From contig NZ_JAQKGV010000012.1 of NCBI RefSeq assembly GCF_028617075.1, positions 1 through 64,000 of the forward strand: a DNA stretch of 64,000 bases, written 5' to 3'. The position numbers and the translations under genes were made by a program. This DNA is from Rubrobacter calidifluminis (GTDB lineage: Bacteria; Actinomycetota; Rubrobacteria; Rubrobacterales; Rubrobacteraceae). Below, piece by piece: positions 17,283 to 25,663 of this stretch. The notes beneath the pieces were generated by a model. It did no database searches. It was not told where the DNA came from and worked only from the letters and a program-made list of their open reading frames with translations. How positions within the stretch are numbered: position 1 is the stretch's first letter; every line of letters starts with the position of its first letter.

Positions 17283-17765
17283 AAAGAAAACGCAGGGTAC
17301 CCTCTATGGTCGGGCAGGATGGCGGGAAGGGAAAATGGCTGAGGATGGCCTGGATCTGGCCTGCGGGTCTGGAGCGAAGGAGGAGGTCCATTTCGGCGAG
17401 GGCGAGTTTACAGTTGTGGTTCCAGGATACTGTTCCCCTGCCGAAGGAACCACGGACCGGGAAGCGGCCAGGATGCAGCAAGATCCAGAATCCGCCGATG
17501 ATCGAACAGACCGTACCGGGGCCGAAGAATATCGGAGTGTAGTTTATGAAGCCTAGAAACCTGGTCTTTGGGAGCCCCTCGCATCCGGCAAAGAAGACGG
17601 CACCGAACCTGCTCGTCTGGCTGAAAGGGGTGCCGATGCCGGGGAAGATCTCTATGCCGTGCATCCGTAGTTCCCTTGCTCTCAGATTCTGCGGTATATG
17701 CGAGCTGGATCTCTTCAAGTGCGATCCCTCCACAACAGATATACTGGTTCCCGGAGGACGATACC
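17253..17765. other. 513-base stretch without a convincing gene
   Basis: Apart from the inverted repeat at its left edge this stretch is lower in GC than its surroundings. Small overlapping frames are open on both strands: 17335-17556 (+, 73 codons), 17306-17542 (+) and 17281-17733 (-, 150 codons from a GTG lacking a ribosome-binding site). The minus frame has fair third-position GC, but none matches a family I recognise. It may be a decayed gene or a long leader of the PlsY-like gene; the only clear signal is GGAGG at 17752-17756 serving the next gene. Confidence 0.4.
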
Positions 17766-18503
17766 ATGGAGAGCAGAAGGAAGAAGCCTGTGCTGGTCAG
17801 CCTGCACGCGCTTGGAGGCTATCTCTACGGATCGGTGCCCTTCGTCGACCTGCTGGCGAAAAGCAGGGGTATAGACCTCAAAAAAGCCGGATCGAAAAAC
17901 GTGGGCGCGGCAAACCTCTTCTCCCTCTCAAAGAGCCTCCCCCTGGCCACCGCCGCCTGGACTCTCGATCTCTCAAAGGGTGCCATGCCCCCTCTGATCG
18001 CAAAAACGGTCCTGCGAAAAGATGAAAAAACCGCCCGCATGGCAGCCGCAGCCGGGGCAGTCTTCGGTGTGGCCGGTCAGTGCTGGCCCATCTTCCTCTC
18101 CTTCTCAGGAGGAAGGGGCGTCGCTCCCATCATAGGCGCCTCCCTCATCCTCGCGCCTGGCCTCGCTCCCTGCCTGCTCGCAATGATGGCGTCAGCCAGG
18201 CTCGCGCGCTTCCTGCCCGTCCTGAAGGGAGAGGTGCGGGCGGAAAAGAGAGAGCTGCTGCACCTCCAGACGAAACATACGAAATCCGGCCCACTCTCGG
18301 TAGCGCTGGCGATTTCCCTGATGCCAGCGCTCTGCGCGGTGAAGGGTCACGAGAGGGAGGTGGTGCTCGCAACCGCCGCCAACGCCGCCATCATGCTCCT
18401 GAGGAGGCTCACGGCGCAACCCCTGCCGGGTAAGCCCGGAGACCAGGGAGTAAAAAGGATCCTCATCAACCGCCTGCTCTACGACAGGGATACCTCTGGC
18501 TGA
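17766..18503 (+). CDS. PlsY-like glycerol-3-phosphate acyltransferase paralogue A
   Basis: A 245-residue membrane protein of the PlsY (acyl-phosphate:glycerol-3-phosphate acyltransferase) family. Motif 1 is present in altered form (YGSVPFVDLL, then KNVGAANLF) and motif 2 reads GQCWPIFLSFSGGRGVAP, where the usual GH is GQ. Its C-terminal 100 residues extend beyond an ordinary PlsY of about 200. It is a close paralogue of the gene at 25660-26397: same length, and 38 identical bases around motif 2. The start is ATG 17766 after GGAGG; a longer open frame upstream lacks signals. It is followed after one base by a more ordinary PlsY. Confidence 0.8.
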   Translation: MESRRKKPVLVSLHALGGYLYGSVPFVDLLAKSRGIDLKKAGSKNVGAANLFSLSKSLPLATAAWTLDLSKGAMPPLIAKTVLRKDEKTARMAAAAGAVFGVAGQCWPIFLSFSGGRGVAPIIGASLILAPGLAPCLLAMMASARLARFLPVLKGEVRAEKRELLHLQTKHTKSGPLSVALAISLMPALCAVKGHEREVVLATAANAAIMLLRRLTAQPLPGKPGDQGVKRILINRLLYDRDTSG

Positions 18504-18504
18504 G

Positions 18505-19122
18505 ATGATCCAGGCACTCACCTTCCTTGCCTCTTACCTCATCGGAGCCATACCTCTCGGTCTGATCATCGCCAGGATCCTCTCCGGAGTGGACATAAGG
18601 AGGCGCGGGACCGGCAACATCGGCGCCGCCAACGTGGCCGAGCAGGCAGGCAGGCTACCCGCCGCGCTGACAGCGCTTGGGGTATTCCTGCAGGGTCTTC
18701 TGCCCCCACTCCTGGCACGCCATCTTGGCGCCTCGGATCCCACGGTCGTAGCCGCGGCCCTGGGGGCGGTGGTCGGGTACGGCTGGCCGGTCTTCATGAA
18801 CTTCCGGGGAGGGCGAGCGCTCGGGGTCGGCACGGGAGCGGCGACGGCCATGGCCCCCTGGGGATTCCTAGTGCTCGTGGCCACCTACGCCACGGGCGCC
18901 ATTCTGCGCCAGACCTCCCTCGGCACCATATCGGGGTTCATCTTCTACACCTGCTTCGTCTTCCTCACGACAGAACATATCCCCCTGAAAGCCGGCGCAC
19001 TGCTGTTGCTGATCCTCGTGGCATCGCGGAGGCTTGAGGGGGTAGGCAAGGATATACGCGAGAGCGACAGCCCACCCCTCCGGGTGTTCCTGCTCAGGCT
19101 GCTCTTTCAGAGGCGTCCATGA
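18505..19122 (+). CDS. plsY: PlsY family glycerol-3-phosphate acyltransferase
   Basis: PlsY transfers an acyl group from acyl-phosphate to glycerol-3-phosphate, the first step of phospholipid synthesis in most Gram-positive bacteria. The 205 residues contain several membrane helices, motif 1 (GVDIRRRGTGNIGAANV) and motif 2 (GYGWPVFMNFRGGRALGVGTG). In motif 2 the usual GH is GY and the usual GGKG is GGRAL, so full activity is not certain. It begins 2 bases after paralogue A stops, so the two are probably cotranslated. A possible interpretation is a two-protein or two-specificity acylation step. Confidence 0.8.
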   Translation: MIQALTFLASYLIGAIPLGLIIARILSGVDIRRRGTGNIGAANVAEQAGRLPAALTALGVFLQGLLPPLLARHLGASDPTVVAAALGAVVGYGWPVFMNFRGGRALGVGTGAATAMAPWGFLVLVATYATGAILRQTSLGTISGFIFYTCFVFLTTEHIPLKAGALLLLILVASRRLEGVGKDIRESDSPPLRVFLLRLLFQRRP

Positions 19123-19128
19123 GGAGCC

Positions 19129-20664
19129 TCATCCGTATCGCCTTATCATGACAGCGTCGGCCACCACGATCCCCTCGGAGGAGGTCCACCTGGATACCAG
19201 CACCCGCCGTGCGTTCCCTTGCTTCATCCGGAACCTCCCCAGATGTAACCACCTCCCCCCGTTCCTGCGCTGGTCGACGTGCACCCAGCGTATGCCGGAT
19301 GTTGTGACCACCCCGAAGGGCGTGGCGCTGTTGTACGCCGGGTCGGCAGGCCATCTGGCGTAGATGTCGTAGGCGGCGGTCTCTGGCACCTTCACCCTGA
19401 ACTCGGCTGAATCCGAGACCGCCTTCGGACTGGCGTAGCGGTAATCTCCTCCGTAACGCTGGCTGCTCCAGTGGCTGTACCCCCAGTTCGAGGAGGCGCG
19501 GAAACGGGAGGATGTGTTGTCTACTATCTGCTGGTAGGTTACCTTTCCCTGGCTGCTCCCGGTCCCCGCCGAAGCATAGGAGCGCACGAGTGAGATGTAC
19601 CTCTCGAATGGGAAGTACGGACCGGGACAGTAGTGTGTCGAGCCGGGTACCTGGTTGTGCCCGATTATGTGGTCTCGGTCGATCGGTATGCCGTACCTTC
19701 GGCACAGGTGTGCCGTGAGCCTCGCCGATGACCTCAGCATCGCATCGGTCCAGTTCCCCGGGTTGTCCGCATACCCCTCGTGCTCGATGCCGATGGAGTG
19801 CTGGTTGTAGCTCCAGTTGCCCGCATGCCAGGCAATGTCGTGCTCGTGCACGCACTGCCCTATCTTCCCGTCGCTGCGGCGCACCACGTAGTGCGCCGAT
19901 ACCTGGGCCCTCGGATCGCTGAACCAGTCTATCGCCGACGCCCAAGACCCCTGCGTGACGTGGACGACGATGGTCGTTATGTTGAGCCCCCCGTTCGGGC
20001 GGTTCGCCGCGGTGTAGTTGGAAGGTGATGCGCCGTACCAGGTCGAACCGGGATAGTCCCCAGCTGCCTGTCCCTGGTACAGGTCGCCGAAAGCCCGGGC
20101 CGCCGGAACCGCAGCGAGACTCAGGGACCGTCCCCCCACCCTCGCGGATACCCCCTGTCCCAGAACCGCATAGACCTCATCGGCATACAGCCGTCCCCCT
20201 CCATACTCCCCCACCACCCTGTACCATCTCCCAAATCCCGCCTTCTTCCCAGCCAGCTTCGAGAGCACAGCCGCAGCCCCGATAATGTTCGCCCTCGGTT
20301 CGGTCTCGAGAGAAAATCTTGAGAATCCCGTCAGCCTCGACGCTTCCGCAAGCGTTTTCACCCGGGGATCCTGCCTGAGCCCCATCACCCCGTACCCGCC
20401 CATCCCGTGTACGTCACCTGGACGGTAGCGTCCGAACCTCCTCGGAGGCATCTCCCACATCGAGTTGACATACCCCATCGCCAGGAGAAGTTCTTCCGGC
20501 ACGCCATATCTCCTGGCCGCCACCCGGAAAACCTCCCGGAGACCGATCCCGCCCGCCCAGGCCTCACCTCCGGTTAACCCCAGCAACCCGAGCGAACCGA
20601 TACCCGCCGCCCCCAGACGCAGGAACCTCTCCCGGCTGATCCCAGCCCCGCACTCGAGACACAT
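19129..20664 (-). CDS. Exported N-acetylmuramoyl-L-alanine amidase with golvesin-like C-terminal domain
   Basis: The N-terminus is a Tat-like or Sec signal (SRERFLRLGAAGIGSLGLLGL, cleaved near residue 38). Residues about 40-170 resemble a lytic-transglycosylase fold (GVPEELLLAMGYVNSMWEM, GYGVMGL) but the usual catalytic Glu position reads Asn. About 215-350 is an Amidase_2 zinc amidase: VVHVTQGS, IAWHAGNWSYNQHSIGIEHEG and GSTHYCPGP supply the ligands. About 375-511 is a golvesin/Xly-type beta domain (VDNTSSRFRASSNWGYSHWS). It probably cleaves or binds cell-wall peptides outside the membrane. The ATG at 20664 follows a GGGGGG-rich ribosome-binding site. Confidence 0.87.
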   Translation of the reverse strand: MCLECGAGISRERFLRLGAAGIGSLGLLGLTGGEAWAGGIGLREVFRVAARRYGVPEELLLAMGYVNSMWEMPPRRFGRYRPGDVHGMGGYGVMGLRQDPRVKTLAEASRLTGFSRFSLETEPRANIIGAAAVLSKLAGKKAGFGRWYRVVGEYGGGRLYADEVYAVLGQGVSARVGGRSLSLAAVPAARAFGDLYQGQAAGDYPGSTWYGASPSNYTAANRPNGGLNITTIVVHVTQGSWASAIDWFSDPRAQVSAHYVVRRSDGKIGQCVHEHDIAWHAGNWSYNQHSIGIEHEGYADNPGNWTDAMLRSSARLTAHLCRRYGIPIDRDHIIGHNQVPGSTHYCPGPYFPFERYISLVRSYASAGTGSSQGKVTYQQIVDNTSSRFRASSNWGYSHWSSQRYGGDYRYASPKAVSDSAEFRVKVPETAAYDIYARWPADPAYNSATPFGVVTTSGIRWVHVDQRRNGGRWLHLGRFRMKQGNARRVLVSRWTSSEGIVVADAVMIRRYG

Positions 20665-20720
20665 CTTCCCCCCTCTTCTTCTCGTTTTTCCGTTCTCTTG
20701 GGTCTGTCTTCTCAGGTGAG

Positions 20721-20749
20721 ATTATCGGATCTCGGCCCCGGAAGCTTAA
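20721..20749 (-). promoter_or_regulatory. Possible promoter of the amidase gene
   Basis: On the minus strand TTAAGC (20744-20749) and GATAAT (20721-20726) are 17 bases apart and lie about 57 bases before the amidase ATG. The -35 box is weak, so this is only a candidate. Confidence 0.3.
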
Positions 20750-20796
20750 GGAGGCCACGGTGGGACGCGTGTGTACGCCAGAGGTCGTGAGTATTA

Positions 20797-22281
20797 TCAG
20801 TAGTTTGGCAGCGGTCCCCCGGCATCTGCGAGGATGTAGTCGCGGAACATACGCCGCACGATCGACGGGTGTCTGCCGGCGATATCGTGGTTCATACCGG
20901 GATCTTCCCTGATATCGTAGAGCTTGGGGTCTGAGCCGGTGTTGGTGCTGAACATGACGTAGCGATCGTCTCTGGTCCAGGCGTAGTTGTTGTAGCCGAG
21001 GCTGAAGTGGGTCCTCCTCTGCCGGGGCTCTTCCCCCTGAAGGATCGGGGAGAGATCGGTGCCGTTCATCTGGGATGGGATCTCTATACCCAGCAGGGAG
21101 AGGATGGTGGGTGCGACGTCATGGGTTGAGGCATAATAGTCGCTCCTTTCGCCGGCTCCCTTGCCCTCGGGGTGGCGGATGAAGAAGACGGTATCGGTCA
21201 TCTCAGGCCAGAGGGCCCAGAAGGGCTTGCCTGTGTCGTTGTGCTCGCCGAGGGCGACGCCATGGTCGGAGAGGACGATCAGGATAGAGTCATCGAGCAC
21301 GCCAAGGTCGTGGGCGGTGTTCATGAAATGCCCGAACCAGCGATCCATCATGGTTATCTCGGCCGCGTAGAGGTTGCGCATGCGCTCGAGCTGCCCGTCG
21401 GTGAGCCAGGAGGCGTCGGAGTAGTTGGGAACTATGGGGTTCGGCCCCCTGTAGTCTGGATCCCCGTAGAGATCGATGTATCTTTGGGGTGGGTCCCAGG
21501 GCTCGTGCACGTCGAAGGAGTCGACGAGCAGGAAGAACGGCTGGGATTTCCTTATCTGGCGCAGGTATGTGGCCGCGCTCGAGAAAACCATGGGAGAGAA
21601 CCAGTCGGCCTCGCTCTTGCGGAAGCCCGTGTTCGCCACGTACTGGCGCACCTTCTCCCTCATGTGAGCGTCGTTGCCCGGTACGATGTTCCTGCGAACC
21701 CTCTCGGGGTCGGCCGACATTATCGGACGGTAGGCGTCGCGCTCGTTGCCCCGGATGTAGTTGAAGGCATCGAAACCGCGCTGGAAGTCGTAGGAGGCGC
21801 GAAACAGGTGGAGGGTGTCGGTTATTATGCTGGTGTAGAAACCCTGCTTCTGCAGGATCTCAGAGAGCATCACCTGTCCCTCGGGGACAGGTTGCCAGCC
21901 GTAGGGCATGAACTCGTCCCCCTTGACCGGGTGCCAGTCGCGGAAGGGCCAGGTGCGCGTGCCGGTGTGTATCGCCCGCCTCGCGCAGATCGTCGGAAGA
22001 GACTCCGGGTAGGGACGGCTGAAGACCAGGCTCTCCTTCGCCAGCGCGTCGAGGTTGGGGGTCTTTATCCAGCGGTTGCCGTAGGCCCCCACGTGGTCGC
22101 GCCGGAGGCTGTCTATTATCACGAGGATGACGTTCATCCTGGAGCCGCCCTCCGGAAGATAGCTTTTGTACCTGGCGCCGGCAGCAACCGAGCTGCCGAA
22201 GAGCGCAGCCCCCGCCGCACCGGCCCCGGCGGCCTTCATGAAATCACTGCGTGTGAGCCTCAAATCTCGCGTCCCATCCAT
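20797..22281 (-). CDS. Sulfatase-like hydrolase (alkaline phosphatase superfamily) with Thr nucleophile
   Basis: A 494-residue exported protein: a signal region RSDFMKAAGAGAAGAALFG at residues 11-29, then the sulfatase/phosphatase fold (VILVIIDSLRRDHVGAYG, MTDTVFFIRHPEG, VLSDHGVALGEHND with metal ligands). At the position of the formylglycine motif C-x-P-x-R the sequence is T97-I-C99-A-R101, so the maturable Cys is replaced by Thr. That pattern fits phosphoesterase or phosphotransferase members of the superfamily better than a true sulfatase. The substrate is unknown; neighbouring lipid genes suggest an envelope lipid or polymer. Confidence 0.8.
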   Translation of the reverse strand: MDGTRDLRLTRSDFMKAAGAGAAGAALFGSSVAAGARYKSYLPEGGSRMNVILVIIDSLRRDHVGAYGNRWIKTPNLDALAKESLVFSRPYPESLPTICARRAIHTGTRTWPFRDWHPVKGDEFMPYGWQPVPEGQVMLSEILQKQGFYTSIITDTLHLFRASYDFQRGFDAFNYIRGNERDAYRPIMSADPERVRRNIVPGNDAHMREKVRQYVANTGFRKSEADWFSPMVFSSAATYLRQIRKSQPFFLLVDSFDVHEPWDPPQRYIDLYGDPDYRGPNPIVPNYSDASWLTDGQLERMRNLYAAEITMMDRWFGHFMNTAHDLGVLDDSILIVLSDHGVALGEHNDTGKPFWALWPEMTDTVFFIRHPEGKGAGERSDYYASTHDVAPTILSLLGIEIPSQMNGTDLSPILQGEEPRQRRTHFSLGYNNYAWTRDDRYVMFSTNTGSDPKLYDIREDPGMNHDIAGRHPSIVRRMFRDYILADAGGPLPNY

Positions 22282-22395
22282 CTCTCTTCCCGATGAACAA
22301 CCGCCGAATCCCCTGTTTTTCTATAGATCACGGCGGTGAGCCCATTGTACACTGCCGCTACCCGGTCATTTTAAGAGAGCGCAGGAAGGAAGACC

Positions 22396-22713
22396 ATGTT
22401 CAGAGAGCTCGAGCTCGGTGCGATAAGAGCCCACATCCTCTACCACGCCTCAAAGCAGCCGGTCTACGGGTCCTGGCTTCTGGAGGAACTCGCCCGACAC
22501 GGCTACTCTCTCAGCTACGGGACACTCTATCCTACCCTGCACAGGATGGAGCAGGAGGGTTTTCTCAGCCGTGAAGAGAGGGTCGACGACGGAAGGGTGA
22601 GGAAGTACTACACGGCGACAGAAGCCGGTCGGAGGCGGCTGGATGAGCTCAGACGCATGATCGCGGACCTCTACGCGGAGGTGGTCGAGGAGAAGGAACC
22701 CTCAGCCAGATGA
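22396..22713 (+). CDS. PadR family transcriptional regulator
   Basis: A 105-residue winged-helix repressor. It shows the PadR pattern: ILYHASKQPVYGSWLLEELARHG, the recognition region YSLSYGTLYPTLHRMEQEGFL, and the wing DGRVRKYYTATEAGRRRLDE. The short C-terminal helix is for dimerisation. It is transcribed away from the sulfatase-like gene and its end overlaps the flippase-like gene by 12 bases in convergent orientation. Targets are unknown; the divergent sulfatase-like gene is the nearest candidate. TTGTAC (22345-22350) with an AT-rich -10 region 17 bases on is a weak promoter candidate. Confidence 0.9.
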   Translation: MFRELELGAIRAHILYHASKQPVYGSWLLEELARHGYSLSYGTLYPTLHRMEQEGFLSREERVDDGRVRKYYTATEAGRRRLDELRRMIADLYAEVVEEKEPSAR

Positions 22714-23703
22714 GGGTGAGCCAGGGCCGGCACCCCTTCCGTGGTGCAGATGCAGCCAGCCGACGAAGAAGGCCCCGGCCAGAAGGAGCAGGAAGTACGT
22801 AAGGCCTCGCCAGATCAGGACACCGCTCAGGAGCATCGCGGGCTGGACCAGCGGTGAGATGAGGGCAGCGAAGCTCAGTTCAGCCCCGCCGCTCCCACCC
22901 GGGGTGGGGGTCAACGGGATCACGAAAGAGGTTATGATCATCTGCGCAACGATCACCGGCAGCCAGTTCCCCTCCCAGCCGGCGGCCATCAGCGCGAGCG
23001 GACCGATGGCGAGCCTGAGTGCCCAGTAGACGGCCATGAGCAGAACGCAGAGGGCTATGACACGTGGTCCCTGCTTCCAGACCAGCGCAAACCCCTCGCG
23101 CAGCTCCCGGTAGAGGCCGAAGAGCCGCGAGAATACACCCCCGCGTCCGATTCGCCGCGCGCCTCCCTCTCCGGATGTGCGGCGTACCAGCCAGGCCACG
23201 AACGCCCAGACACCCACGAGAAGGGCGAGTGCGGCTACGAACTCCTGCGGGCTGAGGTGGGTCAGGCCGGAGAAGAAGAACACGCCCACCAGGCTCGCCG
23301 CCCCTATCACGGATGAGTTGAGCATCCCACGGGTGAACACCACGCCCCCCCCGAGTCCCACAGGCAGGCCGACCCGGCGTCTCAACAGGTAGACTTCGTA
23401 GGGTATCTCGGCACCCCTTATGGGGGAGACGTTGCCGATGAATGCGGCGGCGAGGTAGATCCTCACCATGTCCATGGGGTGGACGCTCTTCACAGTGAGC
23501 TGTGGCCTGGCCAGTATGTACATGACCATACCCTGCACGATCCATCCGGCGATCGCCACCCCGACACCGGCGAAAAGCGGCCAGTAGTCGACCACCCGCG
23601 GCACGCTGTCTCCCACCTTCGAGGTGATGATCCACAACGCAACCAGGGTGGAGAGCAAACCGACTGCGAGTCCCAACAGCGCGCTACGTCTACCTGATCT
23701 CAC
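22702..23703 (-). CDS. Flippase-like integral membrane protein (lysylphosphatidylglycerol synthase TM / YbhN family)
   Basis: A 333-residue polytopic protein with about eight predicted membrane helices and the family signature LTPTPGGSGGAELSFAAL near residue 275, plus ISPIRGAEIPYEVYLLRR-type sequence near 95-115 (here NVSPIRGAEIPYE). Members are the membrane half of MprF and stand-alone proteins such as YbhN; a lipid translocation role is inferred for many. There is no catalytic C-terminal synthase domain. The start is GTG 23703. Its place among PlsY-type and terpene genes suggests a role in envelope lipid handling. Confidence 0.85.
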   Translation of the reverse strand: MRSGRRSALLGLAVGLLSTLVALWIITSKVGDSVPRVVDYWPLFAGVGVAIAGWIVQGMVMYILARPQLTVKSVHPMDMVRIYLAAAFIGNVSPIRGAEIPYEVYLLRRRVGLPVGLGGGVVFTRGMLNSSVIGAASLVGVFFFSGLTHLSPQEFVAALALLVGVWAFVAWLVRRTSGEGGARRIGRGGVFSRLFGLYRELREGFALVWKQGPRVIALCVLLMAVYWALRLAIGPLALMAAGWEGNWLPVIVAQMIITSFVIPLTPTPGGSGGAELSFAALISPLVQPAMLLSGVLIWRGLTYFLLLLAGAFFVGWLHLHHGRGAGPGSPSSG

Positions 23704-23801
23704 CTGTAGTGCTCCAGACGGTACTCCTCCACGAAGGCTGACTAATGATATGCTGGACGGCGCACGATGTCCACCGACGAGACGGACGAGGCGGAGAAGG
23801 A

Positions 23802-24797
23802 ATGAAAGTAGCAGTGGTGGGAGCCGGAGCCGTGGGCAGCCTCGTCGGCGGGTTGCTCTGGGAGGCGGGCGAGGACGTCACCCTGGTCGGACGCGGCGAG
23901 CACGTACGCAGGATAAACGAGCGGGGACTCCATGTGAGCGGGGCGGGCGGCCGGAGGGTGCTGCGCCCGAAAGCGGCACACTCCCTGGAAGAGAGTCCGG
24001 ACATCGTCCTGCTCGCCACCAAGACCCAGGATCTCGCCGATGCCTGCCGCGAAGTGGCACCGCTCGTCCCGGAGGATGCCCCGGTCGTCACGATGCAGAA
24101 CGGGGTGCGCTGCGACGAGATCGCCCGGGAGTTCTTTAGCCCGCAGCAGATCGTGGGCTGTGTCGTCTTCTTTTCCGCGAGCTACCTCGAGCCCGGAGAG
24201 GTGCGCTGGCAGGTCCGGGGACGCCTGATAGTGGGAGAACCCTTCGCTCCGGGCTCAGGTCACCTGCAGGAAACCAGAGAGTTACTGAGCAAGGCCCTGC
24301 CGGTGAGGATCTCGCGAGACATACTCGCCTCGCGCTGGACCAAGCTCATCTTCAACCTAAACAACGCCCTCCCGGCGATCACAGGGCTCCCGATGCAGCG
24401 GATCTACTTCGACCCCGCCACCTCCGAGATCCCGCTCAGGGTGATGCGCGAGGGTATAGAAGTGGCCTACGGCGCCGGGTTCAGGCTGGATCTGTCCCCC
24501 GCCGCCCTCGCGATGCGCGCGATGGTCCGGCTGCCGGAGGGGATCCCCGGGAAGGTGCTCGGAATCCTGGGGCGCACGCCGGTGGGCAGGGAGCCGATCT
24601 TCGGCTCGACCTGGCAGAGCATCAAGCGCGGCTCCAGGACCGAGGTAGACTACCTCAACGGAGAGATCGTGGAGCTCGGGCGGAAGATCGGGCGGAAGAC
24701 CCCTTACAATGAACGCGTGGTCGAGCTTGTGCACGAGGTAGAGAAGAAAGGAGAGTTCTTGTCCCCGGAGATGCTGTGGCCGCCGCAGGAAAGATAG
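23802..24797 (+). CDS. Ketopantoate reductase family oxidoreductase (PanE/ApbA)
   Basis: NADPH-dependent reductase fold. It starts with the Rossmann motif VAVVGAGAVGSLVGG and has the central LLATKTQDLADA and VVTMQNGVRCDE segments. The conserved lysine helix is TKLIFNLNNALPAITGLP, and the C-terminal domain has GSTWQSIKRGSRTEVDYLNGEIVELG. These match PanE (2-dehydropantoate 2-reductase, pantothenate synthesis), though paralogues with other substrates exist. ATG 23802 follows GCGGAGAAGG; the frame is open 19 codons upstream without a signal. The end overlaps the FakB/DegV gene by 22 bases, so the two are coupled. Confidence 0.85.
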   Translation: MKVAVVGAGAVGSLVGGLLWEAGEDVTLVGRGEHVRRINERGLHVSGAGGRRVLRPKAAHSLEESPDIVLLATKTQDLADACREVAPLVPEDAPVVTMQNGVRCDEIAREFFSPQQIVGCVVFFSASYLEPGEVRWQVRGRLIVGEPFAPGSGHLQETRELLSKALPVRISRDILASRWTKLIFNLNNALPAITGLPMQRIYFDPATSEIPLRVMREGIEVAYGAGFRLDLSPAALAMRAMVRLPEGIPGKVLGILGRTPVGREPIFGSTWQSIKRGSRTEVDYLNGEIVELGRKIGRKTPYNERVVELVHEVEKKGEFLSPEMLWPPQER

Positions 24798-25663
24798 CCG
24801 TCGTCACCGAGAGCATCGCCTGCCTCTCGGAAGAGGAGGCCAGCAGGTGGGGCATCACCGTGATCCCCATACCGTTCGAGTATGCCGGGAAGGAGTACCT
24901 CGACGGCGTGGACATCACCCCCGAGGAGTTCAACAAGATGCTCCGTCCGGACCTGCCCCCCGCCGTGACCTCCGCCCCCTCGCCGGGCACCTACATGGAG
25001 GAGTTCTGCAGGCTCGCCTCGGAGGGATGTCAGGTGCTGTGCGTCTCCCCCACCCCCGCGGTCACCCGGATGTACGAGGCAGCCGAACAGGGCCGCAGGC
25101 TGGCACAGGAGGAGCGGGGGATAACCTCGCGCATAGAGGTCGTGGACTGCGGAACGGCGACGATGGCCCAGGGCTTCGTGGCGCTCGAAGCCGCCCGCCT
25201 GGCCCGCGGAGACGCAACGATGGAGGAGATCCTGCGCAGGGTGAGGCTGCTCTCTTCCCGGGTAGGACTTCTGGTGACGCTGGACACCCTAGAGTATCTG
25301 GCGAAGACTTCGCGCATACCCCGCATCGGGGCGCTCTTCGGCAAGGCGCTGCAGATAAAGCCGATCATCTACTTCGGGCAGGGCACCGTAGACCACCTCG
25401 ACCGTCCCCGCTCGCGCCGCAGGGCCATCTCCCGGATGCTGGATCTGATGGAGGTGCGGCTCAACCACGACGGCCCGCTGCACGTCGCCGTCCAGCACGC
25501 GAACGCCCGCGAGGAGGCGGAGTCGCTGCGGGGGGAGGTCGCACGTCGCTTCTCGCCGGAGACCCTGCGCATCGCCGAGTTCTCCCCCGTGATGTCCAGC
25601 TACACCGGCCCGGGTCTTCTCGGACTGGCCTTCTACGAGGATCCGGAGGGCCACAGAGCGTGA
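24776..25663 (+). CDS. DegV family fatty-acid-binding protein (FakB-like)
   Basis: A 295-residue DegV protein. Members bind a fatty acid and, as FakB, present it to the kinase FakA, which forms acyl-phosphate, the donor for PlsY. Visible features are the N-terminal VVTESIACLSEEEA, the ligand-loop serine stretch TSAPSPGTYMEEF, and the C-terminal GPGLLGLAFY. GTG 24776 lies inside the preceding reductase gene with GGAG in front. The stop overlaps the GTG of a PlsY-like gene by 4 bases, which makes the acyl-phosphate connection attractive. No FakA is in the window. Confidence 0.88.
   Translation: MAAAGKIAVVTESIACLSEEEASRWGITVIPIPFEYAGKEYLDGVDITPEEFNKMLRPDLPPAVTSAPSPGTYMEEFCRLASEGCQVLCVSPTPAVTRMYEAAEQGRRLAQEERGITSRIEVVDCGTATMAQGFVALEAARLARGDATMEEILRRVRLLSSRVGLLVTLDTLEYLAKTSRIPRIGALFGKALQIKPIIYFGQGTVDHLDRPRSRRRAISRMLDLMEVRLNHDGPLHVAVQHANAREEAESLRGEVARRFSPETLRIAEFSPVMSSYTGPGLLGLAFYEDPEGHRA

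Noticed and set aside
17281-17733. 150-codon minus-strand frame as a real gene
   Set aside because: GTG start without ribosome-binding site, no recognisable family, and competing frames on the other strand; kept only as an unexplained region.
20797-22281. Annotation as a true formylglycine sulfatase
   Set aside because: The Cys of the C-x-P-x-R motif is Thr, so the usual maturation cannot happen.
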